From assembly GCF_018798885.1 (NCBI RefSeq), contig NZ_CP076361.1:2261501-2325500 (forward strand): a stretch of 64,000 nucleotides of DNA, read 5' to 3'. A program made the translations under genes and the position numbers. The notes beneath the pieces are model-generated. The model was given only the letters and a program-made list of their open reading frames with translations. It was not told the origin of the DNA and did not search any database. Shown in pieces: positions 51,370-61,800 of the stretch. The DNA is from Gemmobacter fulvus. Its GTDB lineage: Bacteria > Pseudomonadota > Alphaproteobacteria > Rhodobacterales > Rhodobacteraceae. Numbering within the stretch: the first letter of the stretch is position 1; each line of letters opens with the position of its first letter.

Positions 51370-54300
51370 ATGACTGAGCAAGACACAGGAATGAGCGGCA
51401 TTGCCGAAACCGATATTGCCATTGTGGGCATGGCTGCGCATCTGCCGGGGGCGGCCTCGATTGTTGCCTATTGGGAAAACCTGCGCGCCGGGCTGGAAAG
51501 CATTTGCCAGCTGACCGAGGCGGAATTGCTGGCCAATGGCGAAAGCCCGGCCAAGCTGCGCCACCGCAATTATGTGCCCGCTGCCGCCGTGCTGGACAAG
51601 TTCGACCATTTCGATGCCGAGTTCTTCGGGTTTTCGCCGAAAGAGGCGGCGATCCTTGATCCGCAGCACCGGCAGTTTCTGGAAGTGGCGTGGGAGGCGA
51701 TGGAAAACGCCGCCCATACGCCCGAAGGCTTCAAGGGGGCAATCGGCGTCTATGCCGGCTGCGGCATGGGCAGCTATTTCTATTTCAACCTGTGTTCCAA
51801 CCCGGATCTGGTGGAAAACACCGGCATGTTCCTGTTGCGGCATACCGGCAATGACAAGGATTTTCTGGCCACCCGCGTCAGCCATATCTTCGACCTCAAG
51901 GGGCCGTCGATCAATGTGCAGACCGCCTGTTCCACCAGCCTTGTTGCGGTGCATTACGCCGCACAGGCGCTGCTGAACGGCGAATGTGACATGGCGCTGG
52001 CGGGCGGCGTGACCATCGAGCTGCCCCATGCGCGCGGCTATGTGTTCAACGAGGGCGAGATCCTGTCGCCCGACGGCCATTGCCATGCCTTCGATCATCG
52101 GGCGCAGGGCACGGTGTTCGGCTCGGGCGCGGGCTGCGTGGTGTTGCGCCGCGCGGTGGATGCGATCCGCGATGGCGATCACATCTGGGCGATCCTGAAA
52201 GGCTCGGCGGTCAACAATGATGGGGCGGCCAAGGCGGGGTATCTTGCGCCCTCGGTCGACGGGCAGGCGCGCTGCGTGGCCGAGGCACAGGCGATGGCCG
52301 GAGTGACATCGGACACGGTGGATTACATCGAATGCCACGGCACCGGCACCTTTCTGGGCGACCCGATCGAGGTCGCGGCGCTGACCGCCGCCTTCCGCGA
52401 AAGCGCCGAGACGGTGGGCACCTGCCGCATCGGATCGGTGAAAACCAATATCGGCCATCTGGATACGGCGGCGGGGGTGGCGAGCCTGATCAAGGTGGCG
52501 CTGCAATTGCATCACCGCGAACTGGCACCCTCGCTGGGCTATGAGGCGCCGAACCCGGCGATTGATTTCGAGTCTTCGCCCTTCCGGGTGAATGACCGTC
52601 TGACCGCCTGGGAGGCCAAGGGCCATCCGCGCCGCGCCGGGGTCAACAGCCTTGGCGTGGGTGGCACCAATGCCCATGCGGTGCTGGAGGAAGCCCCCGC
52701 GCGGCCCGCGTCGGAGGACAGCGACTGGCCGTTCCAGCCGCTCGTGCTGTCGGCCAGATCGAAATCGGCGCTGGACGAGGCGTCGCGCACGCTGGCCGCC
52801 CATCTGCGCGCCCATCCCGAACAGGCTTTGGCCGATGTGGCCTATACGCTGAAACAGGGCCGCCGCGCGTTTGAAAAGCGCCGGGTTCTGGTGGCCGAAA
52901 GCCATGCGCAGGCCGCCGATCTGCTGGAAGGCAAGGATCCGCGCCGGGTGTTCAGCCACGAGTTTCTGGGCGATGCCCCCGAGGTCGTGTTCATGTTCCC
53001 CGGCGGCGGCGCGCAATATGCGGGCATGGCGCGCGACCTTTACGACACCGAGCCGGAGTTCCGCGACTGGATGGACCGTGGCTTGGCCATCCTGCAACCC
53101 AAGCTGGACTATGACATCCGCGCCCTGTGGCTTCCGGAACCGGGGGCCGAGGCGACGGCGAATGCCCGGCTCAAACGTCCGTCGGTGCAGCTACCGCTGA
53201 TCATGATCACCGAATATGCGCTGGCGAAACTGTATCAGAGCTGGGGCGTACAGCCCGCCGCGCTGATCGGGCATAGCATGGGCGAGAATACCGCCGCCTG
53301 TCTCGCCGGGGTGATGAGTTTCGAGGATTGCATCGGCCTTGTGCATCTGCGCGGGCAATTGTTCGACACCATCGCGCCGGGAGGCATGTTGTCAGTGCCG
53401 CTGGACGAGGCCGCGCTGCGCCCGCGCCTGACCGGCGATCTGGATATGGCCAGCGTCAATGCGCCGGGCCTGTGTGTTGTCTCTGGCCCCGATGCGGCGT
53501 TGCTGGCGCTGGCCGGAACGCTGGCGGCGGAAGGCGTGGAGACGCAGCGCATCGCCATCGACATTGCGGCGCACAGCCGGATGCTGGAGCCGATCCTGGG
53601 CCGCTTTGGCGCCTATCTGCGCGCCATCGCCCTGCATCCGCCACAACTGCCGGTGATCTCCAACCGCAGCGGGCAGCCGCTGACAGGGGCCGAAGCGACC
53701 AGCCCGGACTATTGGGTGCAGCATCTGCGCAACACGGTGATGTTCCAGCGCGGCATGGAGACGCTGCGCGCCGAAGCGGGTCGCGTCTATATGGAAATGG
53801 GGCCGGGGCGGGCCTTGTCGTCGCTGGCGCAGGCCAATGGCGTGGCGGCGGGGCAGGTGATCCCGGCGCTGCGGCATCCCGAACAGGCGATGCCGGATGA
53901 CCAGTGGCATATCGCCTCGCTCGCGCGGCTTTGGGCATGTGGCGTGGCGATCGACTGGGAGCCGATCTGGGGCGATGCGCGGCGCAACCGCCTGCCGCTG
54001 CCGGGTTATGCGTTCCAGCGCAAACGCTATTTCATCGAACCCGGCAAACCGCAGGTGGTCGAGGCCGAGGCGCTGCCGATGCGGCAGGAGGATCTGGCGC
54101 AATGGGGCTGGCAGCCGGTCTGGCGGCAGCGGCCCGCCGATTGCGATGTGGATCTGGATGGCGACCTGTCGGAGGCGCCGCACCACAGCTGGCTGGTGTT
54201 TCTGGATGATGTGGGCTTGGGGCCCGCCACGGTTGCGCGGCTGCGCAAGGCCGGGCACAGCGTCACCACGGTGCGCGCGGGCGATACCTATGCGCGCGAT

Positions 54301-57300
54301 GGCGAGGGTGGCTTCATCCTCAACCCCGAACGCGGGCGCGAAGGCTATGATGCGCTGATCCGCGATCTGGTGGCGCTGGGGCAGGCCCCGGACCGGATCG
54401 TGCATTTCTGGCTGGTGACGGCGCAGGAGCGATTCCGCCCCGGATCAAGCTTTTTCCACCGCAATATCGAACAGGGTTTTTACGCGCTGATGTTTCTGGC
54501 GCAGGCGATGGCCGAAGAAAACCTGCCACGCCCCATTCATCTGACCACTGTGACCTCGGGTGCGGCGCAGCTGAAGGCCGAAGGGCTGCCCTACCCGGAA
54601 AAGGCCACGATTTCCGGCCCGATCAAGGTGATCCCGCATGAGTTTCCGGGCGTGACCTGCGCGTCGATTGACGTGGCGCTGCCGCCCGTGGCGAAGGGCC
54701 GCCGGGCCAAGCCGGACCTTTCGGTGCTGGCGGGGCAGGTGCTGGAGGATCTGCTGGCCGAGCCGAAGTCCGCCGCCGTGCTGTGGCGCGGTGAAAAGCG
54801 TTATGAGCGCGGGGTGAGGCCGCTGCGGTTGGCCGAGGCCGGGGCGTTGCGGTTGCCGCAGGGTGCGCCAGTGCTGATCACCGGCGGGTTCGGTGGCATC
54901 GGCCTGACTATGGCCGAACGGCTGATCCGCGATTGCGGGGCCAGGATCCTGCTGATTGCCCGCAGCGATCTGCCTGCGCGCGATCACTGGGCGCGGCATC
55001 TGGCCAGCCATGATGCCGCTGATCCGGTCAGCCGCCGTATTCTGGCGGTGCAGCGGCTGGAGGCTTTGGGCGGCACCGTTCAAGTCGCGCGCGCCGATGT
55101 CTGCAATGCGCAGGACATGCGCGCGGCAATTGCCGGGGCCGAGGCGGAGTTCGGGCCGTTCAAGGCGGTGATCCATGCGGCGGGCATCGTGGATGACGGG
55201 CCGCTCTTGACCAAGACACCCGCCGCCGTGGAGGAGGTCTTTGCCCCGAAACTGCATGGCACGCAGGTTCTGGACGGGCTGTTCCCCGATGGCACGCTCG
55301 ATCTGATGGTGGTCTTCGCCTCGACCTCGACCATCACCGGGCCTGCCGGGCAGATCGACTATGTGGCGGCGAATGACTATCTCAATGCCTATGCACAGGC
55401 GCGCAAAGGCGGTCGCACCCGGGTTCTGGCGTTGAACTGGGGCATCTGGGCCGGGGTCGGGATGGCGGCCGAGGCTTTGGCGGATCGGCTGGGCACCCGC
55501 CCTGCCGCGCCGCGTCTGCCACTGTCGCGCCCGATGCTGGACGAGGCCGGGTTTGACCGCGCGGGCCACCGCCTGTTCACCACGCGGCTCAGCACCGCGC
55601 GCTGGGTTCTGGATGGCCACCGCACCAAGGATGGCACCGCCCTGATCCCCGGCACCGGCTATCTGGAGCTTGCCGCTGAAGCCGCCGCCGAAGAGGGGCT
55701 GGGGGCTTTCGAGCTGCGCGACCTGATGTTCTTCCGGCCCCTGACCGTGCCCGATGACGCCCCGCGCGACATGCGGCTGCGCCTGACCCGCAGCGACGAA
55801 GGCTTTGGCTTCGAGGTGCGCTCGGCGGTGGATCACCGGGGCCGCACCGGATTTGCGCTGAATGCGCAGGGACGGCTGCTGCCCTTGCGCCGCCCGCCCG
55901 GGCGGCTGGATCTGGTTGCCATCGCCGCCCGCTGTGCAGCACCTGTGGAAGATCCGCGCGGCATCCGGTCGCCGCAAGAGGAGCATCTGAATTTCGGGCC
56001 GCGCTGGCGCGTGCTGAACCGGATGGCGCTGGGCGCGGGCGAAGGTCTGGCAATGCTGACGCTGCCGCTGTCGGCGCAGACCGATCTGACGCAGGGCTGG
56101 CTCATGCACCCCGCGCTGATGGATCTGGCGACGGGCTGGGCCATGGGGCTGATCGACGGCTATCAGCCCGCGTATCTGTGGGTGCCGGTCAGCTATGGCT
56201 GCCTGCGCGCCCATGCCCCCTTGCCCGCCCGTATCCACAGCTGGGTGCGCAATGCGGCGCGCAACCGCGGCGAAGGCCCGGTGGCGGTGTTCGACATCAC
56301 GCTGACCGACGAGACGGGCGCCGTGCTGATCGAGGTCGAGGGCTTTACCATCCGCAAGCTGGACGGGGCCTTTGCGCAGAAACCACCCGAAGCGCAGGAT
56401 CTGGAATTTGACGATGCCGAGGCGGCGCGGCCTGCGTCAAAGCAGGAGGAGCGGCTGTTGCACAATCTGGGGCAGGGTATCCGCGCCGAGGACGGGGCCG
56501 AGGCCTTTGTGCGGGCGCTGGCCACCGGGCAGTCGCAGGTCATCGTCTCGTCGCTGGATCTGCCTGCGCTGATCCGGCAGGCCGATACGGTCGAAGTGGC
56601 GCGCCCCGAAGGCCAGACCTTTGCCCGCCCCGATCTGGACAGCGACTACATCGCCCCGCGCAATGATCTGGAACGCACGCTGACCGGGTTCTGGCAGGAT
56701 CTGCTGGGCGTCGGGCAGGTGGGGGTGGAGGATGATTTCTTTGCGCTGGGCGGCCATAGCCTGATTGCGGTGCGGCTGTTTGCGATGGTGAAAAAGGCGT
56801 TCCGCGTCGATTTCCCGATTTCGGTGCTGTTCGAGGCGCCGACCATCGCCGCCTGCGCCGCGCTGATCGAAGAGCGGATCGGGCCGGTGGGCGATACGTC
56901 CGGCCCGGTAAAAGCCGAGGCCCCGAAGCGCCGCTTTACCCATCTGGTCGCGATGCACGAACGCGAGGGCGGGCCGAAACAGCCGTTCTTCCTGGTGGCG
57001 GGCATGTTCGGCAATGTGATGAACCTGCGCCATCTGGCGCAGTTGCTGGGCGGCGACCGGCCTTTCTATGGCTTGCAGGCGCGCGGGCTCTATGGCGATG
57101 CCGAACCGCATCGCACCTTGCCCGAGGCCGCGCGGGATTATCTGGCAGAACTGCGTCAGGTGCAGCCGCGCGGCCCCTATCTGCTGGGCGGATTTTCGGG
57201 CGGCGGTCTGACAGCGTGGGAAATGGCCCGCCAACTGGAGGCAGAGGGTGAAGAGGTGGCGCTTCTGGTGCTGCTCGATACGCCCTTGCCGCTGCGCCCG

Positions 57301-57777
57301 CCGTTGTCGGGCCATGACAAGGCGCTGATCAAACTAGCAGAACTGCGCGCGCGCGGTCCCGGCTATCTGGCGGATTGGGCCAAGGCCCGCTGGGCTTGGG
57401 AGATGGAAAAGCGCCGCCCGAAAGCGGCAACCGACACCAGCCACCAGTTCCACAATGCCGAGATCGAGGCCGCCTTCCGCGCGGCGCTGCCGCTCTATGC
57501 GCTGCCGCTGCGCAAGGGGCCGACTGCGCTGTTCCGCCCGCCGCTGGACCGCAAATGGCAGGTGTCCAACGGGCAATGGGTCAGCGCGGCAAAGGAATAT
57601 GTTTTTGCCGACAATGATCTGACCCGGTTCGCCCCGGCGCTGACGGTGATCGAGGTGCCGGGCGACCATGACAGCATGGTGCTGGAGCCGAATGTGCGGG
57701 TTCTGGCCGCGCGGCTGCGCGACGTGATTGCCGAGGCCGAGGCGGCGGCAGATCCTCTGGCCGAGGCCGCCGAATGA
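51370..57777 (+). CDS. Type I polyketide synthase, KS-AT-KR-DH-ACP-TE
   Basis: About 2,135 residues from ATG 51370 (GTG 51352 and 51364 are alternatives). Order of domains and catalytic residues: ketosynthase 12-440 with Cys187 in TACSTS and His in ECHGTGT and NIGHLD; acyltransferase about 545-850 with Ser636 in GHSMGE; ketoreductase with GGFGGIG near 1171, VDD and Tyr1331; dehydratase with His1417 and Asp1585; acyl carrier with Ser1797 in GGHSL; thioesterase with Ser1943 in GFSGGG. The ketoreductase precedes the dehydratase, the reverse of the usual order, and no enoylreductase is seen. One elongation, reduction and dehydration cycle, possibly iterative, would give an unsaturated acyl chain released by the thioesterase. 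The stop overlaps the next ATG (ATGA). Confidence 0.92.
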   Translation: MTEQDTGMSGIAETDIAIVGMAAHLPGAASIVAYWENLRAGLESICQLTEAELLANGESPAKLRHRNYVPAAAVLDKFDHFDAEFFGFSPKEAAILDPQHRQFLEVAWEAMENAAHTPEGFKGAIGVYAGCGMGSYFYFNLCSNPDLVENTGMFLLRHTGNDKDFLATRVSHIFDLKGPSINVQTACSTSLVAVHYAAQALLNGECDMALAGGVTIELPHARGYVFNEGEILSPDGHCHAFDHRAQGTVFGSGAGCVVLRRAVDAIRDGDHIWAILKGSAVNNDGAAKAGYLAPSVDGQARCVAEAQAMAGVTSDTVDYIECHGTGTFLGDPIEVAALTAAFRESAETVGTCRIGSVKTNIGHLDTAAGVASLIKVALQLHHRELAPSLGYEAPNPAIDFESSPFRVNDRLTAWEAKGHPRRAGVNSLGVGGTNAHAVLEEAPARPASEDSDWPFQPLVLSARSKSALDEASRTLAAHLRAHPEQALADVAYTLKQGRRAFEKRRVLVAESHAQAADLLEGKDPRRVFSHEFLGDAPEVVFMFPGGGAQYAGMARDLYDTEPEFRDWMDRGLAILQPKLDYDIRALWLPEPGAEATANARLKRPSVQLPLIMITEYALAKLYQSWGVQPAALIGHSMGENTAACLAGVMSFEDCIGLVHLRGQLFDTIAPGGMLSVPLDEAALRPRLTGDLDMASVNAPGLCVVSGPDAALLALAGTLAAEGVETQRIAIDIAAHSRMLEPILGRFGAYLRAIALHPPQLPVISNRSGQPLTGAEATSPDYWVQHLRNTVMFQRGMETLRAEAGRVYMEMGPGRALSSLAQANGVAAGQVIPALRHPEQAMPDDQWHIASLARLWACGVAIDWEPIWGDARRNRLPLPGYAFQRKRYFIEPGKPQVVEAEALPMRQEDLAQWGWQPVWRQRPADCDVDLDGDLSEAPHHSWLVFLDDVGLGPATVARLRKAGHSVTTVRAGDTYARDGEGGFILNPERGREGYDALIRDLVALGQAPDRIVHFWLVTAQERFRPGSSFFHRNIEQGFYALMFLAQAMAEENLPRPIHLTTVTSGAAQLKAEGLPYPEKATISGPIKVIPHEFPGVTCASIDVALPPVAKGRRAKPDLSVLAGQVLEDLLAEPKSAAVLWRGEKRYERGVRPLRLAEAGALRLPQGAPVLITGGFGGIGLTMAERLIRDCGARILLIARSDLPARDHWARHLASHDAADPVSRRILAVQRLEALGGTVQVARADVCNAQDMRAAIAGAEAEFGPFKAVIHAAGIVDDGPLLTKTPAAVEEVFAPKLHGTQVLDGLFPDGTLDLMVVFASTSTITGPAGQIDYVAANDYLNAYAQARKGGRTRVLALNWGIWAGVGMAAEALADRLGTRPAAPRLPLSRPMLDEAGFDRAGHRLFTTRLSTARWVLDGHRTKDGTALIPGTGYLELAAEAAAEEGLGAFELRDLMFFRPLTVPDDAPRDMRLRLTRSDEGFGFEVRSAVDHRGRTGFALNAQGRLLPLRRPPGRLDLVAIAARCAAPVEDPRGIRSPQEEHLNFGPRWRVLNRMALGAGEGLAMLTLPLSAQTDLTQGWLMHPALMDLATGWAMGLIDGYQPAYLWVPVSYGCLRAHAPLPARIHSWVRNAARNRGEGPVAVFDITLTDETGAVLIEVEGFTIRKLDGAFAQKPPEAQDLEFDDAEAARPASKQEERLLHNLGQGIRAEDGAEAFVRALATGQSQVIVSSLDLPALIRQADTVEVARPEGQTFARPDLDSDYIAPRNDLERTLTGFWQDLLGVGQVGVEDDFFALGGHSLIAVRLFAMVKKAFRVDFPISVLFEAPTIAACAALIEERIGPVGDTSGPVKAEAPKRRFTHLVAMHEREGGPKQPFFLVAGMFGNVMNLRHLAQLLGGDRPFYGLQARGLYGDAEPHRTLPEAARDYLAELRQVQPRGPYLLGGFSGGGLTAWEMARQLEAEGEEVALLVLLDTPLPLRPPLSGHDKALIKLAELRARGPGYLADWAKARWAWEMEKRRPKAATDTSHQFHNAEIEAAFRAALPLYALPLRKGPTALFRPPLDRKWQVSNGQWVSAAKEYVFADNDLTRFAPALTVIEVPGDHDSMVLEPNVRVLAARLRDVIAEAEAAADPLAEAAE

Positions 57778-58781
57778 TGCCGCAGCTTCTGACCGTGATC
57801 CTGAACTGGCGTACCCCGGCGATGACCCTGCAATCCGCCGAGGCCGCCCTGCGGGAAATGGCGGGCATCCGTGGGGCCATCACCATTGTCGACAATGACT
57901 CGGGCGATGGCAGTTTCGAGACGATGCAGGCCGAAGTGGCGGCGCGGGGCTGGGACCGTGGCCCGGTGCCGGTGCGGGTGCTGCAATCCGGGCGCAATGG
58001 CGGCTTTGGCGCGGGCAACAATTTCGGGATAAAGGCCGGGCTGCCGGGCGGCGCGCGCCCGGATTACGTCTATATCCTCAATTCCGATGCCTTTCCCGAT
58101 CCGGGGGCCATCCGCGCCTTGCTGGATCATCTGGAGCAGCACCCGGCCACCGGCTTTGCCGGCAGCTATATCCATGGGCCGGATGGCGCGCCGCATCGCA
58201 CGGCCTTCCGCTTTCCCTCTGTTGCCAGCGAGTTGGAAGGGGCGGCACGGTTCGGTCCGATTTCACGCGCCTTGCGCAGGCATATCGTTGCCCGCCCGAT
58301 CCCCGAAGAGACGACGCGGGTGGATTGGCTGGCCGGCGCCAGCCTGATGATGCGGCAGGATGTGCTGGACCGGATCGGCGGGTTTGACGAGGTGTTCTTT
58401 CTGTATTTTGAAGAAACCGACCTGTGTCTGCGCGCGGCGCGGGCGGGGTGGCCCACCGATTATGTGCGCCAGTCCGAAGTCACCCATATCGGATCGGTGT
58501 CGACCGGCATGAAAACCTGGTCGCGGATTCCGCGCTTCTGGCTGGACAGTCGCCGCCATTATTTCACCAAGAACCATGGCTATGCCTATGCCGCGCTGGC
58601 CACGCTGGCCCATGTGGCAGGCGGGGTGCTGTGGCGTGCCCGGCTGCTGGTCCAACGCAAGGACAGGGGCGATCCGCCGCATTTTCTGCGGGATCTGATC
58701 GTGCATTCTGTTGCGGGGGCCGGGCGGGCGAAGGCCGCGCCTGCGGTGGACAGCACAGACAACACAAGCCCCGCCGCCTAG
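57774..58781 (+). CDS. Family 2 glycosyltransferase between PKS and NRPS
   Basis: A 335-residue GT2 protein of the rhamnosyltransferase-like group. [16 protein letters not shown] near residue 75, [17 protein letters not shown] near 100 with the metal-site N-S-D, and [37 protein letters not shown] near 185 are diagnostic. It starts in an ATGA overlap with the PKS and ends 37 bases before the NRPS-like gene. Translation coupled to the PKS argues that its product meets the polyketide. The sugar donor is unknown. Confidence 0.9.
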   Translation: MMPQLLTVILNWRTPAMTLQSAEAALREMAGIRGAITIVDNDSGDGSFETMQAEVAARGWDRGPVPVRVLQSGRNGGFGAGNNFGIKAGLPGGARPDYVYILNSDAFPDPGAIRALLDHLEQHPATGFAGSYIHGPDGAPHRTAFRFPSVASELEGAARFGPISRALRRHIVARPIPEETTRVDWLAGASLMMRQDVLDRIGGFDEVFFLYFEETDLCLRAARAGWPTDYVRQSEVTHIGSVSTGMKTWSRIPRFWLDSRRHYFTKNHGYAYAALATLAHVAGGVLWRARLLVQRKDRGDPPHFLRDLIVHSVAGAGRAKAAPAVDSTDNTSPAA

Positions 58782-58818
58782 GGGCTATCACCGCCAGTTG
58801 CGGCGGAAGGAGTGTAAG

Positions 58819-61800
58819 ATGAACCCGTTTTCCTGTTTCCTGATCGGCAATGAAAGCCTGACCCGCGAATGTGGCGAGATGCTGCTGGCGCGGGGCCATC
58901 ACATCGCGGCGCTGGTCAGCCACAACCCGGATCTGCACGCCTGGGGCCGCGCGCGGGGTCTTGCGGTGATCGAACAGCAGGCCGGGTGGCCGGAGGCCTT
59001 GCCCGGCGGGGTGGATTGGCTGCTGTCGATCGCCAATCTGTCGCTGGTGCCCGAGGCCGCGCTGGCACAGGCGCGGCTGGGCGGGGTGAACTTCCATGAC
59101 GGGCCTTTACCGCGCCATGCGGGGCTGAATGCGCCGGTCTGGGCGCTTCTGGCCGGTGAGGCGCAGCATGGCATCACGTGGCACATGATCACGCCCGGCA
59201 TGGACGAGGGCGATATTCTGGACCAGCGCCTGTTCGACATCCGGCCAGACGATACGGCGCTGACGCTGAACACCCGTTGTTTCGAAGCGGCGATGGCCTC
59301 GTTCCCGGCGGTGATCGAGGCTTTGGCACAGGGCGCGCCGAACCGCCGCGCGCAGGATTTCTGCCTGCGCACGGTGCATGCGCGGGCGGACCGGCCTATC
59401 GCGGCGGGGCGGCTGGATTTCACCGCCTCTGCCACAGATCTGGCCGCTTTGGTGCGCGCGCTGGATCATGGCAGCTACTGGAACCCGCTGACGGCGGCAA
59501 AGATCTGGGATGGCAGCCGCTATGTGCTGGTCGGCGCGGCAGAGGTCGTGGCGGGGCAGGGCGCGCCGGGGCAGATACTGGCGGCGGATGCGGCCACGGT
59601 GACGGTGGCCTGCGGCACCGGGGCGCTGCGGCTGTCGCGGCTGACCTGCCAGAAGGGCTTTGAGGTTGCGCCGACCACGCTGCCCAATCCGCTGCGCTCG
59701 GCCACTGCGGCCGAGGCGGCGGCGCTGACCGAGACGCTGGCCCGCGCCGTGCCCGCCGAACCGCGCCTCCGCCGTGCCCTGCGCGCGCTGGATCCGGCAG
59801 AAGTGCCGGGCACCGGCAGCAGCACCGCCCCGGCGTTCTGGCAAAGCCTGCCGCTGGCACTGCCGTCGCTGGCGCTGACGGCACTGGCGGCAGGGCGGTT
59901 GTCGGGCAAGGGCGCTGCGGATCTTGCCTTTGCGGCGGGCCATGCAACGGCGGGTATCCTGTCGGACTGGGTGCCGCTGCGGGTCAGCGCCGAAGGCGCC
60001 TTGCCCGAAGCGCTGGCCCGCACTGAGGCGGCGCTGGAGCAGGCGCGGGCGCAGCCTGCCTTCCCGCTTGATCTGCTGGCACGGGACCGCAAGCTGTTCG
60101 GGCTGGCCCCACCCGCCATCGGTATCGCGGCGCAGCCGGTTCCGGGCACGGTGCTGACCCTGAATGACACGGCGCTGCATTATGATGCCAGCCGCCTGAG
60201 CATGGATCAGGCGCAGGCCATCGCAGCCCGGCTTGCTGCCTTTGCCGCAGCGGCCACGGGGACGGCGCGGGTGGAAAACCTGCCGATCCTGACCCCGGCA
60301 GAGCTGCATCAGGTGCTTTACGCCCATAACGCCACATCCAAACCCTATGATGCCAATCTTTGTGTGCATCAGGCGTTCGAGGTGCAGGTGACGCGCAGCC
60401 CCGATGCCGTGGCGGTGGTGTTCGAGGCGCAGAGCCTGACCTATGCACAGCTTGACGCCCGCGCCAATCGCGCCGCGCATGTGCTGCGCGACATGGGGGT
60501 GCGCCCCGGCACGCTGGTCGGTCTGCACACCCGGCGCAGCCTTGATCTGCTGATTGGCGCGCTGGCGATCCAGAAGGCGGGCGGGGCCTATGTGCCGATG
60601 GATCCGGCCTATCCGGCCGAACGCACCGCCTTGTTCATCGAGGACAGCGGCTGCCCGGTGATCGTGACGCAAAGCGCGCTGGTGCCTGCGCTGCCCGCGC
60701 ATCAGGCGCAGGTGCTGTGCCTGGATACCGACGGGCGGCTGGGGCTGGCTCCCGACAGCGCACCCGACAGCGGCGTCACCGCGGCGGATCTGGCCTATAT
60801 GATCTACACCTCCGGCTCCACCGGGCGGCCCAAGGGCGTGATGGTGGAACATCGCAATGTGGCGAATTTCTTTGCGGGCATGGACGACCGCATCGACCAT
60901 GCCACGGGATCTGTCTGGCTGGCGGTCACATCGCTGTCCTTCGACATTTCGGTGCTGGAGCTGTTCTGGACGCTGGCGCGCGGCTTCAAACTGGTGATGA
61001 GTTCGGATGAAAACCGGGCGCTGGTGTCGAATGGCAGCATCGGCTCGGCCCAGCCGATGGAATTTTCGCTGTATTACTGGGGCAATGACGATGGCGTCGG
61101 CCCCAAGAAATACGAACTGCTGCTGGAGGGCGCGAAATTTGCCGACAGCCATGGGTTTTGTGCGGTCTGGACGCCCGAGCGGCACTTTCATGCCTTTGGC
61201 GGCCCCTACCCGAACCCTTCGGTGACAGGGGCGGCGGTGGCGGCGGTTACGCGGAATCTTGCCGTTCGGGCGGGATCCTGCGTCTTGCCCTTGCATCACC
61301 CGGCCCGGGTGGCCGAAGATTGGGCGGTGATTGATAATCTGACAAATGGCCGTGCCGGCCTTGCCATCGCCTCAGGCTGGCAGCCCGATGACTTTGTGCT
61401 GCGGCCCGAAAACACCCCGCCCGACAACCGCGCCGCGATGTTCACCGGGATCGACCAGCTGCGCCGGTTGTGGCGGGGCGAAACGGTGGAGTTCCCGACC
61501 CGGACCGGCACATTCGGCGTGGTGACGCAGCCGCGCCCGGTGTCGAAAGAACTGCCGATCTGGGTGACCACGGCGGGCAATCCCGCCACTTGGCGCGAAG
61601 CGGGCGAGATTGGTGCCAATGTGCTGACCCATCTGTTGGGGCAGACGGTGGCCGAAGTGGGCGACAAGATCCGCATCTATCACGAGGCCCTGCGCAAGGC
61701 GGGCCATGATCCGGCCAAGCATTCCGTCACGCTGATGCTGCACACCTATGTCTGCCGTGACCGCGATCAGGCGCGGCGCGTGGCCGAAGCGCCGATGAAA

